Source: Croceivirga radicis (GTDB lineage Bacteria; Bacteroidota; Bacteroidia; Flavobacteriales; Flavobacteriaceae). Taken from it: a DNA stretch of 64,000 nt. Shown here piece after piece: positions 24,799-33,944 of this stretch (the stretch's first letter is position 1; each line of letters starts with the position of its first letter). A program made the position numbers and the translations under genes. The stretch is from the NCBI RefSeq assembly GCF_002072105.2, contig NZ_MTBC01000001.1, positions 434,001 through 498,000 on the forward strand, given 5' to 3'. The notes under the pieces were generated by a model. It did no database searches. It saw nothing but the letters and a program-made list of their open reading frames with translations, and was not told the DNA's origin.

Positions 24799-25818
24799 TT
24801 AAAGAGCGCTCTTAAATTGTTTTAAAAAGCGGGTGTCGTTTTCACTTAATAGCCTAATATCTGTAATTTGGTGTAGTAGCATGGCAATACGGTCTATACC
24901 CATACCAAAAGCAAAACCAGAATATTCTTCTGGGTCTATACCGCAATTTTTAAGTACATTGGGATCAACCATTCCACAGCCCATAATTTCTAACCAGCCC
25001 GTACCTTTGGTCATACGGTAATCTGCCTCGGTCTCTAAGCCCCAGTATACATCTACCTCTGCGCTAGGTTCCGTGAACGGAAAGTAAGAAGGGCGTAAGC
25101 GAATCTTACTCTTACCAAACATCTCTGTAGTAAAATATTGTAAGGTTTGTTTTAGATCGGCAAAGGAAACATCCTTATCTACATAGAGACCTTCTACTTG
25201 ATGAAAAAAACAGTGAGAACGAGCCGAAATGGCTTCATTTCTATAAACGCGACCTGGAGAAATTGTTCTAATTGGTGGTTTGTTGTTCTCCATATAACGT
25301 ACTTGTACCGATGAGGTGTGCGTACGCAATAAAATATCTGGATTGGTTTGTATAAAGAAGGTGTCCTGCATATCTCTTGCAGGGTGATATTCTGGTAGGT
25401 TTAGAGCTGTAAAGTTGTGCCAGTCGTCCTCTACTTCTGGGCCTTCGGAAACATTAAACCCGATTCTAGAGAAAATATCTATGATTTGATTTTTTACAAT
25501 AGAAATAGGATGTCTAGCGCCTAGTTCCAAGGGTTGCCCCGGGCGTGTTAAATCACCATAAATACCTGCCGTATCTTGCTGGTCTTCTAAGGCCTCTTTT
25601 AGTACATTTACCTTTTCTGTAGCTGCTTGCTTTAATTGATTGATAACCTGACCAAACTCTTTCTTTTGCTCGTTAGGAATGGTTTTAAAAGCGGCAAAAA
25701 ACTCGTTCATCAACCCCTTTTTGCCAAGGTATTTAATCCTGAAGTTTTCTATTTCTTCTGGAGATTGAGAACTAAAGTTTTCAACGGCTACCAAATGTTC
25801 CTTAAGGGTATCTATCAT
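24799..25818 (-). CDS. pheS: Phenylalanyl-tRNA synthetase alpha subunit
   Basis: PheS charges tRNA-Phe together with PheT, which is not in this window. The 339-residue protein from MIDTLKEHLVAV has the N-terminal coiled coil and the class II motifs: motif 1 near GARHPISIVKNQIIDIFSRIGF, motif 2 PGRVYRNEAISARSHCFFHQ and motif 3 GFAFGMGIDRIAMLLHQITD. An upstream in-frame ATG at 25884 adds 22 residues that do not look like PheS, so 25818 is preferred. Confidence 0.95.
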   Translation of the reverse strand: MIDTLKEHLVAVENFSSQSPEEIENFRIKYLGKKGLMNEFFAAFKTIPNEQKKEFGQVINQLKQAATEKVNVLKEALEDQQDTAGIYGDLTRPGQPLELGARHPISIVKNQIIDIFSRIGFNVSEGPEVEDDWHNFTALNLPEYHPARDMQDTFFIQTNPDILLRTHTSSVQVRYMENNKPPIRTISPGRVYRNEAISARSHCFFHQVEGLYVDKDVSFADLKQTLQYFTTEMFGKSKIRLRPSYFPFTEPSAEVDVYWGLETEADYRMTKGTGWLEIMGCGMVDPNVLKNCGIDPEEYSGFAFGMGIDRIAMLLHQITDIRLLSENDTRFLKQFKSAL

Positions 25819-25925
25819 TGTTAGATGGCTTTTAGAGAGCGCAAATTTAGCAAATTGTCCTAGAATATAAGGGCAAATTGCCAATGAACCGTTGTTCTTA
25901 GTATACTATTGATACAGCTTTTTAC

Positions 25926-27770
25926 TTACAACTCGGTTTTTAACCAAGTTAAGCAAGTTTCAAAATTTGGAAAAACTTGTGCGTCTGGCACCAATTCTGG
26001 AAAAATATTAATTTTTTCCATCATCAGCTTAGGTTGTTCTCTCAAGCCAACTACGGCCAATTTAACCCCTTTAGTGGTTAAATTGAGCATCACATCTTCT
26101 AACACATTTAATCCAGATTTATCCAAATAAGGCATCCGGTCCATTCTAAACACTACAACATTTGCGGTTTCTGGTATCTGCGCAGACAATTGCTGAATTT
26201 CATTAGTAGACCCAAAGAACAACGGACCGTTTATATGTTTGATGAAAATTTTCTGGTCAATTTCGGTAGGTATTTGCTGCTCGTCTTCCCATGCTTCTTC
26301 TAGTGGCAGTTGTTTAACTACAGAATTTTTAGCGGTAAGGTCGCCAATCTTCTTCATAAAAATTAAAGAGGCCATAACCAAACCAATACCTACTGCATAG
26401 ACCAAATTCCAAACCGAGGAAAGCACCATGACTACAAGCATAATTACCATTTCTGAACTCAATCTTATAGGACCAAGTTTTATGTCTTTAGGCAAGTAGG
26501 GAATGGCTTTTAAACCTTTGTAATCAATAACTCCAATACCTACAGTAACCAAAATACCAGCTAGTACCGCAGCCGGTATTTTAGAAGCAACGGGCCCCAA
26601 TGCAAGTAAAATTATAAGTAATAAAACCCCGGCTATCATTCCACTTAGTCGTGTTTTACCTCCAGATTTTATATTAATTACCGTTCTAATGGTTGCTCCA
26701 GCTCCAGGAATGCCTCCAAAAAGAGCACCTACTGTGTTACCAATTCCTTGCCCAATTAATTCCTTGTTAGGTTTGTGCTTGGTGTTTGTCATGTTATCCG
26801 CTACTACAGAGGTTAACAAAGAATCTATTGCGCCCAATAGAGCTAGAGTAAGTGCCGTAAAGATATATGGGCTTATAGCACTAAAACTAAATTGGGAAAA
26901 TATCTCGAAATGTGGGATGGGAAGCCCAGCTGGTATTTCTTGGATTGGAATGTAGGGCAATCCAAAACCAATGGCAGCACCAGAAACTACGATTAAAGCT
27001 ACCAAGGTACTAGGTAAAGCGGTAGTTATTTTTTTAAATCCATAAATAATAGCAATGGTAGCCAAGGCAAGGCCAAGTTCTAACCAGTTTATGTGTTGAA
27101 GCGCTCTAGGTAAAATTTTTAAGGTACCAATAACACCAGATGCATTCTTGCCTGCTAAATTTTGAGCTTCTTTAGTAATAGCTGTTGCTGCAATACCAGC
27201 GGATTCTTCTATGGTTTGTTCAAAATGCTTTATTGCCAATATATTTTCACCTTGATTATCTTTAAGTGTTTTGGCTAATAATTCTGCTTTTGCTTGTTGG
27301 GTATAGCCAGCTACATAGGCATCATCTTGTTTTGGATAATAGCCCATGGCAGGAAGTAATTGGGTAATTAATATAATTACACCAATAGCGGTCATAAACC
27401 CAGAAACTACAGGGTAGGGTATGTATTTTATGTAAACACCTAATTTTAAAAAACCAAGAACTATTTGTAGTAAACCAGCCAACAGGAAAACCGCCAAAAT
27501 AACCGGTAAAGCCTTGTCTAAATTGCCATCATTTGTGGCCATGATACCTGCAATTACCACCATGCTCACTGCTGTCATGGGAGCGGTTGGGCCAGAGATT
27601 TGCGTATTGGTGCCACCAAACAGAGCGGCAAAAAAGCTAATAAAAATTGCGCCGTATAAACCGGCCGTAGGCCCTAGACCACTGCTAACCCCAAATGCTA
27701 GTGCTAATGGTAGGGCCACAATACCCGCGGTAAGACCGCCAAAGAGGTCGCCTTTAAGATGTTTAAACAT
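25926..27770 (-). CDS. SulP-family anion transporter with STAS domain
   Basis: This 614-residue protein has the SulP core (GDLFGGLTAGIVALPLALAF, then SGPTAPMTAVS) and a C-terminal cytoplasmic STAS domain from about 500 (VFRMDRMPYLDKSGLNVLED). An unusual hydrophilic insert lies at about 145-215. SulP members carry sulfate or bicarbonate. Adjacency to carbonic anhydrase and a second SulP favours bicarbonate, by inference. A terminator separates it from the carbonic anhydrase gene. Confidence 0.9.
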   Translation of the reverse strand: MFKHLKGDLFGGLTAGIVALPLALAFGVSSGLGPTAGLYGAIFISFFAALFGGTNTQISGPTAPMTAVSMVVIAGIMATNDGNLDKALPVILAVFLLAGLLQIVLGFLKLGVYIKYIPYPVVSGFMTAIGVIILITQLLPAMGYYPKQDDAYVAGYTQQAKAELLAKTLKDNQGENILAIKHFEQTIEESAGIAATAITKEAQNLAGKNASGVIGTLKILPRALQHINWLELGLALATIAIIYGFKKITTALPSTLVALIVVSGAAIGFGLPYIPIQEIPAGLPIPHFEIFSQFSFSAISPYIFTALTLALLGAIDSLLTSVVADNMTNTKHKPNKELIGQGIGNTVGALFGGIPGAGATIRTVINIKSGGKTRLSGMIAGVLLLIILLALGPVASKIPAAVLAGILVTVGIGVIDYKGLKAIPYLPKDIKLGPIRLSSEMVIMLVVMVLSSVWNLVYAVGIGLVMASLIFMKKIGDLTAKNSVVKQLPLEEAWEDEQQIPTEIDQKIFIKHINGPLFFGSTNEIQQLSAQIPETANVVVFRMDRMPYLDKSGLNVLEDVMLNLTTKGVKLAVVGLREQPKLMMEKINIFPELVPDAQVFPNFETCLTWLKTEL

Positions 27771-27813
27771 AATACGTTGGTTCTTTAAGTTGGAAGATAG
27801 CCATTATTTCACA

Positions 27814-27844
27814 TAAAAAAAGGTCAACCTTTTAAAGTTGACCT
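27814..27844 (-). terminator. Intrinsic terminator after carbonic anhydrase gene
   Basis: AGGTCAAC (27821-27828) pairs perfectly with GTTGACCT (27837-27844). On minus the stem is followed by TTTTTTTATGT. It lies 22 bases beyond the carbonic anhydrase stop. Confidence 0.8.
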
Positions 27845-27866
27845 AATGTTTATTTTGGTAAAGCGC

Positions 27867-28493
27867 TTAATAAAATTCTACTTCGCCACTGGCAATGTCG
27901 TACATGGCGCCTACAATTTTAATTTCGCCCTTTTCTTCCATTTCTTTTAGAATAACACTTTGGCTTCGAATATTTTCTAGCGTAAGCTCTACGTTCTTTT
28001 TAGAAACGGCATCTACAAATTCTAGGTTTTTAGAATTACGTTTTTCTTCTTCCTTAGGCTCTTTAACCGCAAATACGGCCGGCTCTATTTTATTGATTAA
28101 CGCCGTTAAATTACCCATTCTTGCATGATCGCACGCCCCTTTTACAGCGCCGCAAGAGGTATGACCCAAAACTACAATAGCTTTGGTGCCCGCCAATTTA
28201 CAAGCAAACTCCATGCTCCCAAGAATATCTTGGTTTACAAAATTGCCTGCAATACGTACACTAAAAATATCACCAAGGCCTTGGTCAAAAACCAACTCGG
28301 CAGAGACTCTAGAGTCTATACAACTTAATATAGTAGCAAATGGGAATTGCCCGTCTTTAGTATCGTTTACTTGTTCTAATAAATTTCTATTGGCTTTAAG
28401 GTTAGCTTGAAAACGCTGATTACCTTCTTTTAAAAAGTCGATAGCCTTTTCAGGCGTCATTGTTGCCTGTGTTTCCGCGGTATGTGCTTTCAT
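27867..28493 (-). CDS. Beta-class carbonic anhydrase
   Basis: The enzyme interconverts CO2 and bicarbonate. Zinc ligands are Cys58, His111 and Cys114 (CIDSRV and HTSCGAVKGA), with the catalytic dyad Asp60-Arg62. The 208-residue length is normal and there is no clear signal peptide, so it is probably cytoplasmic. It begins 2 bases after the SulP gene at 28496, with another SulP gene downstream. This fits an inorganic-carbon uptake unit. Confidence 0.95.
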   Translation of the reverse strand: MKAHTAETQATMTPEKAIDFLKEGNQRFQANLKANRNLLEQVNDTKDGQFPFATILSCIDSRVSAELVFDQGLGDIFSVRIAGNFVNQDILGSMEFACKLAGTKAIVVLGHTSCGAVKGACDHARMGNLTALINKIEPAVFAVKEPKEEEKRNSKNLEFVDAVSKKNVELTLENIRSQSVILKEMEEKGEIKIVGAMYDIASGEVEFY

Positions 28494-28495
28494 AT

Positions 28496-30091
28496 CTATG
28501 CTGATTGTTTCTTTTTTAAATTGAAAAATTCGATATAACTAGGCGGATTTTCTACTACGCCACGTTCTGATATAATTTTAATATTAATATTTCTGTTCTT
28601 GGCTTTTTCTGAAAAATCTTCCAAAATTTCGATAATATCATTATCTAGATACCTAGTTTTGGTAACATCTAGTTCTAGATAAGAGTTTTTTTCTAAGCTA
28701 TCTAACTCTTTTAAAATGGCCCCTTTGTTAAAGAAGGTTACTTCTTCTGCCAAGGTCATTTTAACCTTTTTGTGGTTTTCGGATTCTTCTATATGCAAGA
28801 AATGCGAGTTTTGGTAACTTTTGATAAGAATAACTACAATACCCACGGCTAAACCTAGACCAATCCCCACCAATAAATCTGTAAAGATGATTCCTAATAC
28901 GGTAACGATAAAGGGTATAAACTGTTTCCAGCCTAAATCATACATTTTTTTGAATAATGCTGGTTTGGCCAATTTGTAGCCAACAATAAATAAAACAGCT
29001 GCAAGAACAGAGAGCGGAATGTTATTCAACAAAGTAGGGATAAGAATTACGGAAATCAATAAAAAGAATCCGTGTACAATAGCAGAAAGTTTTGTTTTAC
29101 CACCAGATTGTATGTTGGCAGAGCTACGAACAATAACCTGTGTTATAGGTAAACCACCAATCATCCCAGAAATGATATTACCCGTACCTTGGGCCATTAA
29201 CTCCCTGTTGGTTGGGGTAACCCGCTTCATAGGGTCTATTTTATCCGTGGCCTCTACACAAAGTAACGTTTCTAAACTGGCAACCAAGGCAATAGTAAAT
29301 CCAGTAATCCAAATTTGTGGATCACCAATTACACCAAAATTAGGAAAGCTAAATTGCCCTAAGAAAGAATCAAAGGAATCGGGAACGGGAACACTTACTA
29401 AATGTTCCTTAGATATGCCTAAAGTAGCGTCTTCTTTGGTTAATATATAAAATATGATACCAAGGGCAACAGCCACCAATGGGCCTTGAATAAGCTGAAA
29501 TATCTTACCTTTTTTGCTTAGAACTTTATCCCATAGAATAAGAATAGCCAAACTAACTACAGCTATTAAGGTGGCACCCGCACTTAAATTCCCTGCTACT
29601 ATACCGCTTATGGTATTAAATATTTCTGTAAAGGTGTTCTCACCATCTATTTGAAAATAGGAGAAGTCGCCCTCTGGGTCATTATCAAACCCAAAAAAGT
29701 GTGGTATTTGCTTTAATATGATAATAATTCCAATACCGGTGAGCATACCTTTAATTACTGAAGATGGAAAGTAGTATCCAATAACTCCAGCCTTTAGAAT
29801 GCCAAATAGGATTTGGATAACACCCCCTATAACTACGGCCACTAAAAAGTTTTGATATCCGCCTAAGGTGCTAATTGCTGCCAGTACAATAGCCGCCAAA
29901 CCTGCTGCAGGGCCGCTAACGCCAATTTGCGATCCACTTAAAGAACCCACAACAATACCCCCTACGATACCAGCTATTAGGCCAGAAAATAATGGGGCGC
30001 CACTGGCAAGAGCAATACCTAAACATAATGGTAAGGCTACAAAGAATACGACAATACTTGCCGGTAAATCATTTTTAATATACTTAAACAT
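28496..30091 (-). CDS. SulP-family anion (probable bicarbonate) transporter
   Basis: This 531-residue SulP protein starts MFKYIKNDLPASIVVFFVALPLCLGIALASG, with SGPAAGLAAIVLAA and GTGNIISGMIGGLPITQVIVRSSANI as conserved signatures. A reduced STAS-like tail (YLELDVTKTRYLDNDIIEIL) follows. It resembles the SulP form often paired with carbonic anhydrase. It is directly upstream of that gene, spaced by 2 bases. Substrate assignment rests on context, not on residues. Confidence 0.9.
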   Translation of the reverse strand: MFKYIKNDLPASIVVFFVALPLCLGIALASGAPLFSGLIAGIVGGIVVGSLSGSQIGVSGPAAGLAAIVLAAISTLGGYQNFLVAVVIGGVIQILFGILKAGVIGYYFPSSVIKGMLTGIGIIIILKQIPHFFGFDNDPEGDFSYFQIDGENTFTEIFNTISGIVAGNLSAGATLIAVVSLAILILWDKVLSKKGKIFQLIQGPLVAVALGIIFYILTKEDATLGISKEHLVSVPVPDSFDSFLGQFSFPNFGVIGDPQIWITGFTIALVASLETLLCVEATDKIDPMKRVTPTNRELMAQGTGNIISGMIGGLPITQVIVRSSANIQSGGKTKLSAIVHGFFLLISVILIPTLLNNIPLSVLAAVLFIVGYKLAKPALFKKMYDLGWKQFIPFIVTVLGIIFTDLLVGIGLGLAVGIVVILIKSYQNSHFLHIEESENHKKVKMTLAEEVTFFNKGAILKELDSLEKNSYLELDVTKTRYLDNDIIEILEDFSEKAKNRNINIKIISERGVVENPPSYIEFFNLKKKQSA

Positions 30092-30159
30092 TGTTATAAT
30101 TTTTTATTATTGGTATAGGTGCTGGTGCATTATTGGCACCATAGCATTTTGGTTAAAAA

Positions 30160-30447
30160 TTAAAACAAGTTTTCGGGTGGTGGGGATAATACCTCTATGG
30201 CAATATTTAGTTTTATTACAGATAGAATATTGTTAAAATCCAATTTGCGTTGAAAAACTTTGGCTAAAATGGGTAGCGTATTCTCTTTAAGAACAAACGG
30301 TTTAACAGAATCTTCTGTATGATTTTCTTGCTGCTCTTCTTCTGATAGGTTTTGTACAATTGGGCAATCCAAACTTGCTCTAATCACCGGTAAAAATGAT
30401 GAAGAAAGTAGGGTAAGGCAAAAGAAGAGCGCTAATTTATAATGCAT
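30160..30447 (-). CDS. Small exported protein of unknown function
   Basis: This 95-residue ORF has a convincing signal peptide (YKLALFFCLTLLSSSFLPV) and a mature part rich in Glu and Asn, then VLKENTLPILAKVFQRKLDF. No family was recognised. It is on the same strand as the flanking SulP and batE genes but separated from both. Its reality rests on the signal peptide and on the absence of any better gene in the gap. Confidence 0.5.
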   Translation of the reverse strand: MHYKLALFFCLTLLSSSFLPVIRASLDCPIVQNLSEEEQQENHTEDSVKPFVLKENTLPILAKVFQRKLDFNNILSVIKLNIAIEVLSPPPENLF

Positions 30448-30502
30448 AAAACCGTTAATATCCCAAATTTAATAGGATTCAATTGATATGTTCTTAACGA
30501 AT

Positions 30503-31267
30503 TTAAAAATCTTTTAGAGATTTCAAAACGTTCTGCTCTACCCAACCTGTTTGGCCGTCAGAAATTTTTATCTTTTTCCAACTATCTAATGTGGCCTCAA
30601 TATTTACTTTAGTGCCCTCATGTAAAGCGAATAAGGACTCACTTTTTTTATTGGGCTCTGCTTTTACGGTAATTTCCCTTTTTAGAATTATTGCCGGATT
30701 GTCTTTCTTATAGTCTTGAAGATTTAAATAGCCCAAAAACAAACTAGAAACACATAATATCAAGGCAATAATACTTGTTACAAAGGCTATTCGTTTTTGG
30801 GTGGAGGCAGAAAGTAAGTAATATACGATATAACACAACACAAAAAGAATTACAAAAACAATTGCCAAATACCCCCACTGGTTATAATTAAGTAAGCCCA
30901 CAGCTTGATCGTGAACACGTGCCATGAAAGTTTTGGGTACGGTAGAAATTGCATCTAGCCTCATGTTCTCCGCATAGGCCAAGTTGTTTTTAATTTCTTG
31001 GTCCGTTGGGTTCAATAGCAATGCTTTTTCATAATAATAGATACTCAGGCCTATTTCATCCAATTTATAATAGCAGTTACCAAGGTTAAAATAGAGTTCA
31101 GAAGAGTGTTTGCCATTATTTAAAATCTTAGTATATAATTCAATGGCTTTACTATACTTTGCCTTGTTGTAGGCTTCTGTTGCTTTGCTAAAAAGAACCT
31201 CGTTTTGCGCGTTGGCCACAGGGCCAACTGCAAACAAAAACAGTAGTATAACGATCAGTTTTTTCAT
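30503..31267 (-). CDS. batE: BatE: TPR protein with C-terminal SH3 domain
   Basis: Residues 1-20 are a signal peptide. TPR repeats follow (AYNKAKYSKAIELYTKIL, SELYFNLGNCYYKLDEIGLSIYYYEKALLL), then two membrane helices at about 125-190 and a bacterial SH3 domain (ITVKAEPNKKSESLFALHEGTKV). This is the last gene of the Bat operon and overlaps batD by 4 bases. Bat proteins are linked to aerotolerance and envelope stress; their mechanism is not settled. Confidence 0.85.
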   Translation of the reverse strand: MKKLIVILLFLFAVGPVANAQNEVLFSKATEAYNKAKYSKAIELYTKILNNGKHSSELYFNLGNCYYKLDEIGLSIYYYEKALLLNPTDQEIKNNLAYAENMRLDAISTVPKTFMARVHDQAVGLLNYNQWGYLAIVFVILFVLCYIVYYLLSASTQKRIAFVTSIIALILCVSSLFLGYLNLQDYKKDNPAIILKREITVKAEPNKKSESLFALHEGTKVNIEATLDSWKKIKISDGQTGWVEQNVLKSLKDF

Positions 31268-33054
31268 AGTTGCTTATCTAGTTTTGAGATAACCATACTA
31301 GCTTTCTTATAATCTTCTTGCATCTGTACGTTGGAACTAGGGCTGTATCTTGCCAACTCACAACTTGTTAGTAGCGCGTTAAACTCTAGAATTGTTTGTT
31401 CCTCTACAGCTTTTGATGCAAGTAGTTCATGTATTTTGTCCTTACTAAAATCCGATGTTTCTATTTTAAGTTTGGCTTTTAAATAGTTGTGTAGCGCCCT
31501 TTCTAAGGCATCATAAAAAGCTTCTTTATTGCCCAGTTGTTTTTTAGCCTTACCCAAATATTTACGGGCCAATCTATTTGCTGTGCGTAATCTATTCCCT
31601 TCTACATCTAAAGATTTTTCTTTTCTCTTTTTCCTAAAGAGAATAAATAGGGGTATTAGTGCTAATGGCCCTAGCAATAAACCTAGGAAAAGTTTTGATC
31701 CAAAGAATGGTTTTTGACCAATGGAAGTAAGATTGGGGTTTACTTTAATAAAATGAAATTGATTGGTATTGGTGTTTACCGCTATTTTTTGAGTTCCGCT
31801 GGTTGAAGCGGAATTGTCATCATTAGCTGTAGGCCCCTCCACCACATTAATCATTATTTCATTGGAAGTTATGGTCTTGTATGTTTTGGTTTCTGGATCA
31901 AAATAACTGAATTTGATGCCAGGAATTGGATATTTACCTCGGTAAGCGGGTACAATGGTGTAATTGTTTTTAACGGTACCACTCATTCCGCTAGATGTTG
32001 TACGAACATTTTCATCATATTCTGGTTCATAAACCTCCAAGGCACTTGGAAGTTCTGGTTCTGGTAGTTGAAACAGTTTTAAATTGCCTTTGCCACTTAC
32101 TTCAACGGTAGCCTGCAAGGATTCTGAGGCATTCAAGCTAGTTTTACTAGTTTTTACATTAAAGTTGAACTGGCCTACGGCACCACCAAAATTTTCTGGT
32201 TTTCCATTTTCTGGCAGTGGCTTTACGTTAAGAATACGTTTACCGGCAGAAACGGTTTTGCTGGCTTGGGCATAAACCCTGCCACCAAAGAAATCTCGCC
32301 TATTGGTGGGTACATCTACATAGACTTCCAAGGCCAAAGGCTCAATATCTAATTTTCCTGTTTTTTGTGGATATAGCACCACGCGCTTTAATACCACGCT
32401 ACGGTATGGCTTACCATTGTAGGTGCTATTAACCGTATTGTACTTGGTTACCGGAATATCTTGGCTCCAAAAATTATTGTATTTGGGGCTATCCAATGGT
32501 CTAAAATTGGTTACGGAAATATCTGGACTAATGTATAATTTATAAACTACTGTCACCGCTTCATTAAGGTACGGGTTGTTCTGTGAAACTTCGGCAACCA
32601 AATGTAAGCTCTCATCGGCAACATCATCTGCAGTTTTTGGTGCGTTAGGGTTGTCTACCGCTTCTGTAACCGTAATTGTTTTTTGTAATGTTTTATAGGT
32701 TTCGCCATCTATTTGAATGGTTGCCTGCCCTATGTTAAATTTGCCTTGAGCCGTAGGTTTCAAAACATAACTATAGGTTTTGCTATAGCTTCTTTTACCA
32801 TTGATCCAAGACGATTTAATAGATTGAGACGGTCCCATAACCACCTGAAAATCTTCAAAACTAGGAGGATTGAAATTGTCCCCATCTTTATTCATGGTAA
32901 ATTCAACGCGTAGTCTTTCATTTAGGCCTAATTGTTCCTTGCTCAAGTTTACCGTAAACGAAATCTCTTCCTGCGCATAACCAAGACCACTAAAAGCTAA
33001 ACAGCATAGTAAGAGAATAAACCTATATGTATGTGTAACTAGTGCCATTACCAA
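31264..33054 (-). CDS. batD: BatD: oxygen-tolerance family membrane protein
   Basis: This 596-residue protein has a signal peptide, repeated beta-sandwich domains (EEISFTVNLSKEQLGLNERL, VAEVSQNNPYLNEAVTVVYKL and others), one membrane helix at about 455-475 (LFLGLLLGPLALIPLFILFR) and a cytoplasmic helical tail. This matches the BatD/oxygen-tolerance family. It overlaps batC by 7 bases and batE by 4, so the three are tightly coupled. Confidence 0.88.
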   Translation of the reverse strand: MVMALVTHTYRFILLLCCLAFSGLGYAQEEISFTVNLSKEQLGLNERLRVEFTMNKDGDNFNPPSFEDFQVVMGPSQSIKSSWINGKRSYSKTYSYVLKPTAQGKFNIGQATIQIDGETYKTLQKTITVTEAVDNPNAPKTADDVADESLHLVAEVSQNNPYLNEAVTVVYKLYISPDISVTNFRPLDSPKYNNFWSQDIPVTKYNTVNSTYNGKPYRSVVLKRVVLYPQKTGKLDIEPLALEVYVDVPTNRRDFFGGRVYAQASKTVSAGKRILNVKPLPENGKPENFGGAVGQFNFNVKTSKTSLNASESLQATVEVSGKGNLKLFQLPEPELPSALEVYEPEYDENVRTTSSGMSGTVKNNYTIVPAYRGKYPIPGIKFSYFDPETKTYKTITSNEIMINVVEGPTANDDNSASTSGTQKIAVNTNTNQFHFIKVNPNLTSIGQKPFFGSKLFLGLLLGPLALIPLFILFRKKRKEKSLDVEGNRLRTANRLARKYLGKAKKQLGNKEAFYDALERALHNYLKAKLKIETSDFSKDKIHELLASKAVEEQTILEFNALLTSCELARYSPSSNVQMQEDYKKASMVISKLDKQL

Positions 33055-33944
33055 TCTTTCTCGTTCCTAACTTTAGCTCCTCTTACTTTTTTGGCATCTA
33101 TTTTTTCCTGCACTTTCTTTTCTTCGTTTTGCATGGCTTCTAACAGATTTTGAATCTGTTGCTTAGAAAGTTGGTTAGGTCTAGGACGTTCTTGTTTTTT
33201 AGGTTCTTCACCTTGGTTGGGTTGCTTTTTCTGTTCTTCTTTCTTGTCTCCTTCACCTTCTTTATTTTCTTCAGGCTTTTGGTCACCTTGGTCTCCCTGA
33301 TCGCCTTGGTCTTTATTTTGATCGTCCTTTTGATCACCTTCTTGATCTTTATTTTGATCGCCTTGGTCTTTATTTTGGTCTTTGTTGTCCTTGTTCTGGT
33401 CCTTATTTTGATCTTTGTTCTGGTCGTCCTTATTTTGATCCTTGTTTTGTTCCTGCTCTTTTTTAAGCATTTCTTTGGCCAAAGCTAAATTGTACCGCGT
33501 TTCATCATCTGTTGGATTGTTCCGTAAGGCTTCTTTATAAGCTTCTACTGCGTTTTGATAATCTTTTTGACGCATAAAAACGTTGCCTAGATTGTGATAA
33601 GATTTGTGTTTGGTTTCTTTGTCTGTTGCTTTTTCACCAGCTTCCTTAAAGCGAGTAAAAGCCTCTGTTAAGCCTTCCCTATTGTAGTAGGCCCTACCTA
33701 AATTATAGGGTGCGGTTGCATTTTGGTCACTTTTGGAAATTGCTTTTCTATAGTCAGCCTCAGAGGCAATAAAATTATTCTCTACCAGTGCCTTGTTCGC
33801 TTCAAAAGTTAAATTTATGGAAGCGTCTAGGTTTTCATTAGTTAGTTCTTTTGTTTCCTTGTCCTGTTGGGCATTTAAAAAAACAGTCTGTCCAAGAACA
33901 CTTAAAAGGAGTAATGCTTTTATCTTATTCATATTCTTTTTCAT
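33048..33944 (-). CDS. batC: BatC: TPR protein with long NKDQ-rich low-complexity tail
   Basis: A signal peptide (ALLLLSVLGQTVFLNAQ) is followed by TPR units (APYNLGRAYYNREGLTEAFTRFKEA, SYHNLGNVFMRQKDYQNAVEAYKEAL). Then comes a highly charged stretch at about 165-235 made of NKDQ and GDQ units, and a basic tail. TPRs suggest scaffolding of the Bat complex in the periplasm. MNKIKALLL (33932) is an alternative start. The gene overlaps batB by 20 bases. Confidence 0.85.
   Translation of the reverse strand: MKKNMNKIKALLLLSVLGQTVFLNAQQDKETKELTNENLDASINLTFEANKALVENNFIASEADYRKAISKSDQNATAPYNLGRAYYNREGLTEAFTRFKEAGEKATDKETKHKSYHNLGNVFMRQKDYQNAVEAYKEALRNNPTDDETRYNLALAKEMLKKEQEQNKDQNKDDQNKDQNKDQNKDNKDQNKDQGDQNKDQEGDQKDDQNKDQGDQGDQGDQKPEENKEGEGDKKEEQKKQPNQGEEPKKQERPRPNQLSKQQIQNLLEAMQNEEKKVQEKIDAKKVRGAKVRNEKDW
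33255..33452 (-). repeat. NKDQ/GDQ-coding low-complexity repeat within batC
   Basis: About 66 codons repeat the units NKDQ, NKDD and GDQ in irregular order. The DNA repeats GATCAAAATAAGGACCAG-like units, so it is likely to vary in length between strains. Confidence 0.8.

Noticed and set aside
33150-33488. A 112-codon hydrophobic plus-strand ORF
   Set aside because: It is the antisense of the NKDQ repeat in batC. The Val/Leu/Ile runs are a direct consequence of the low-complexity codons.
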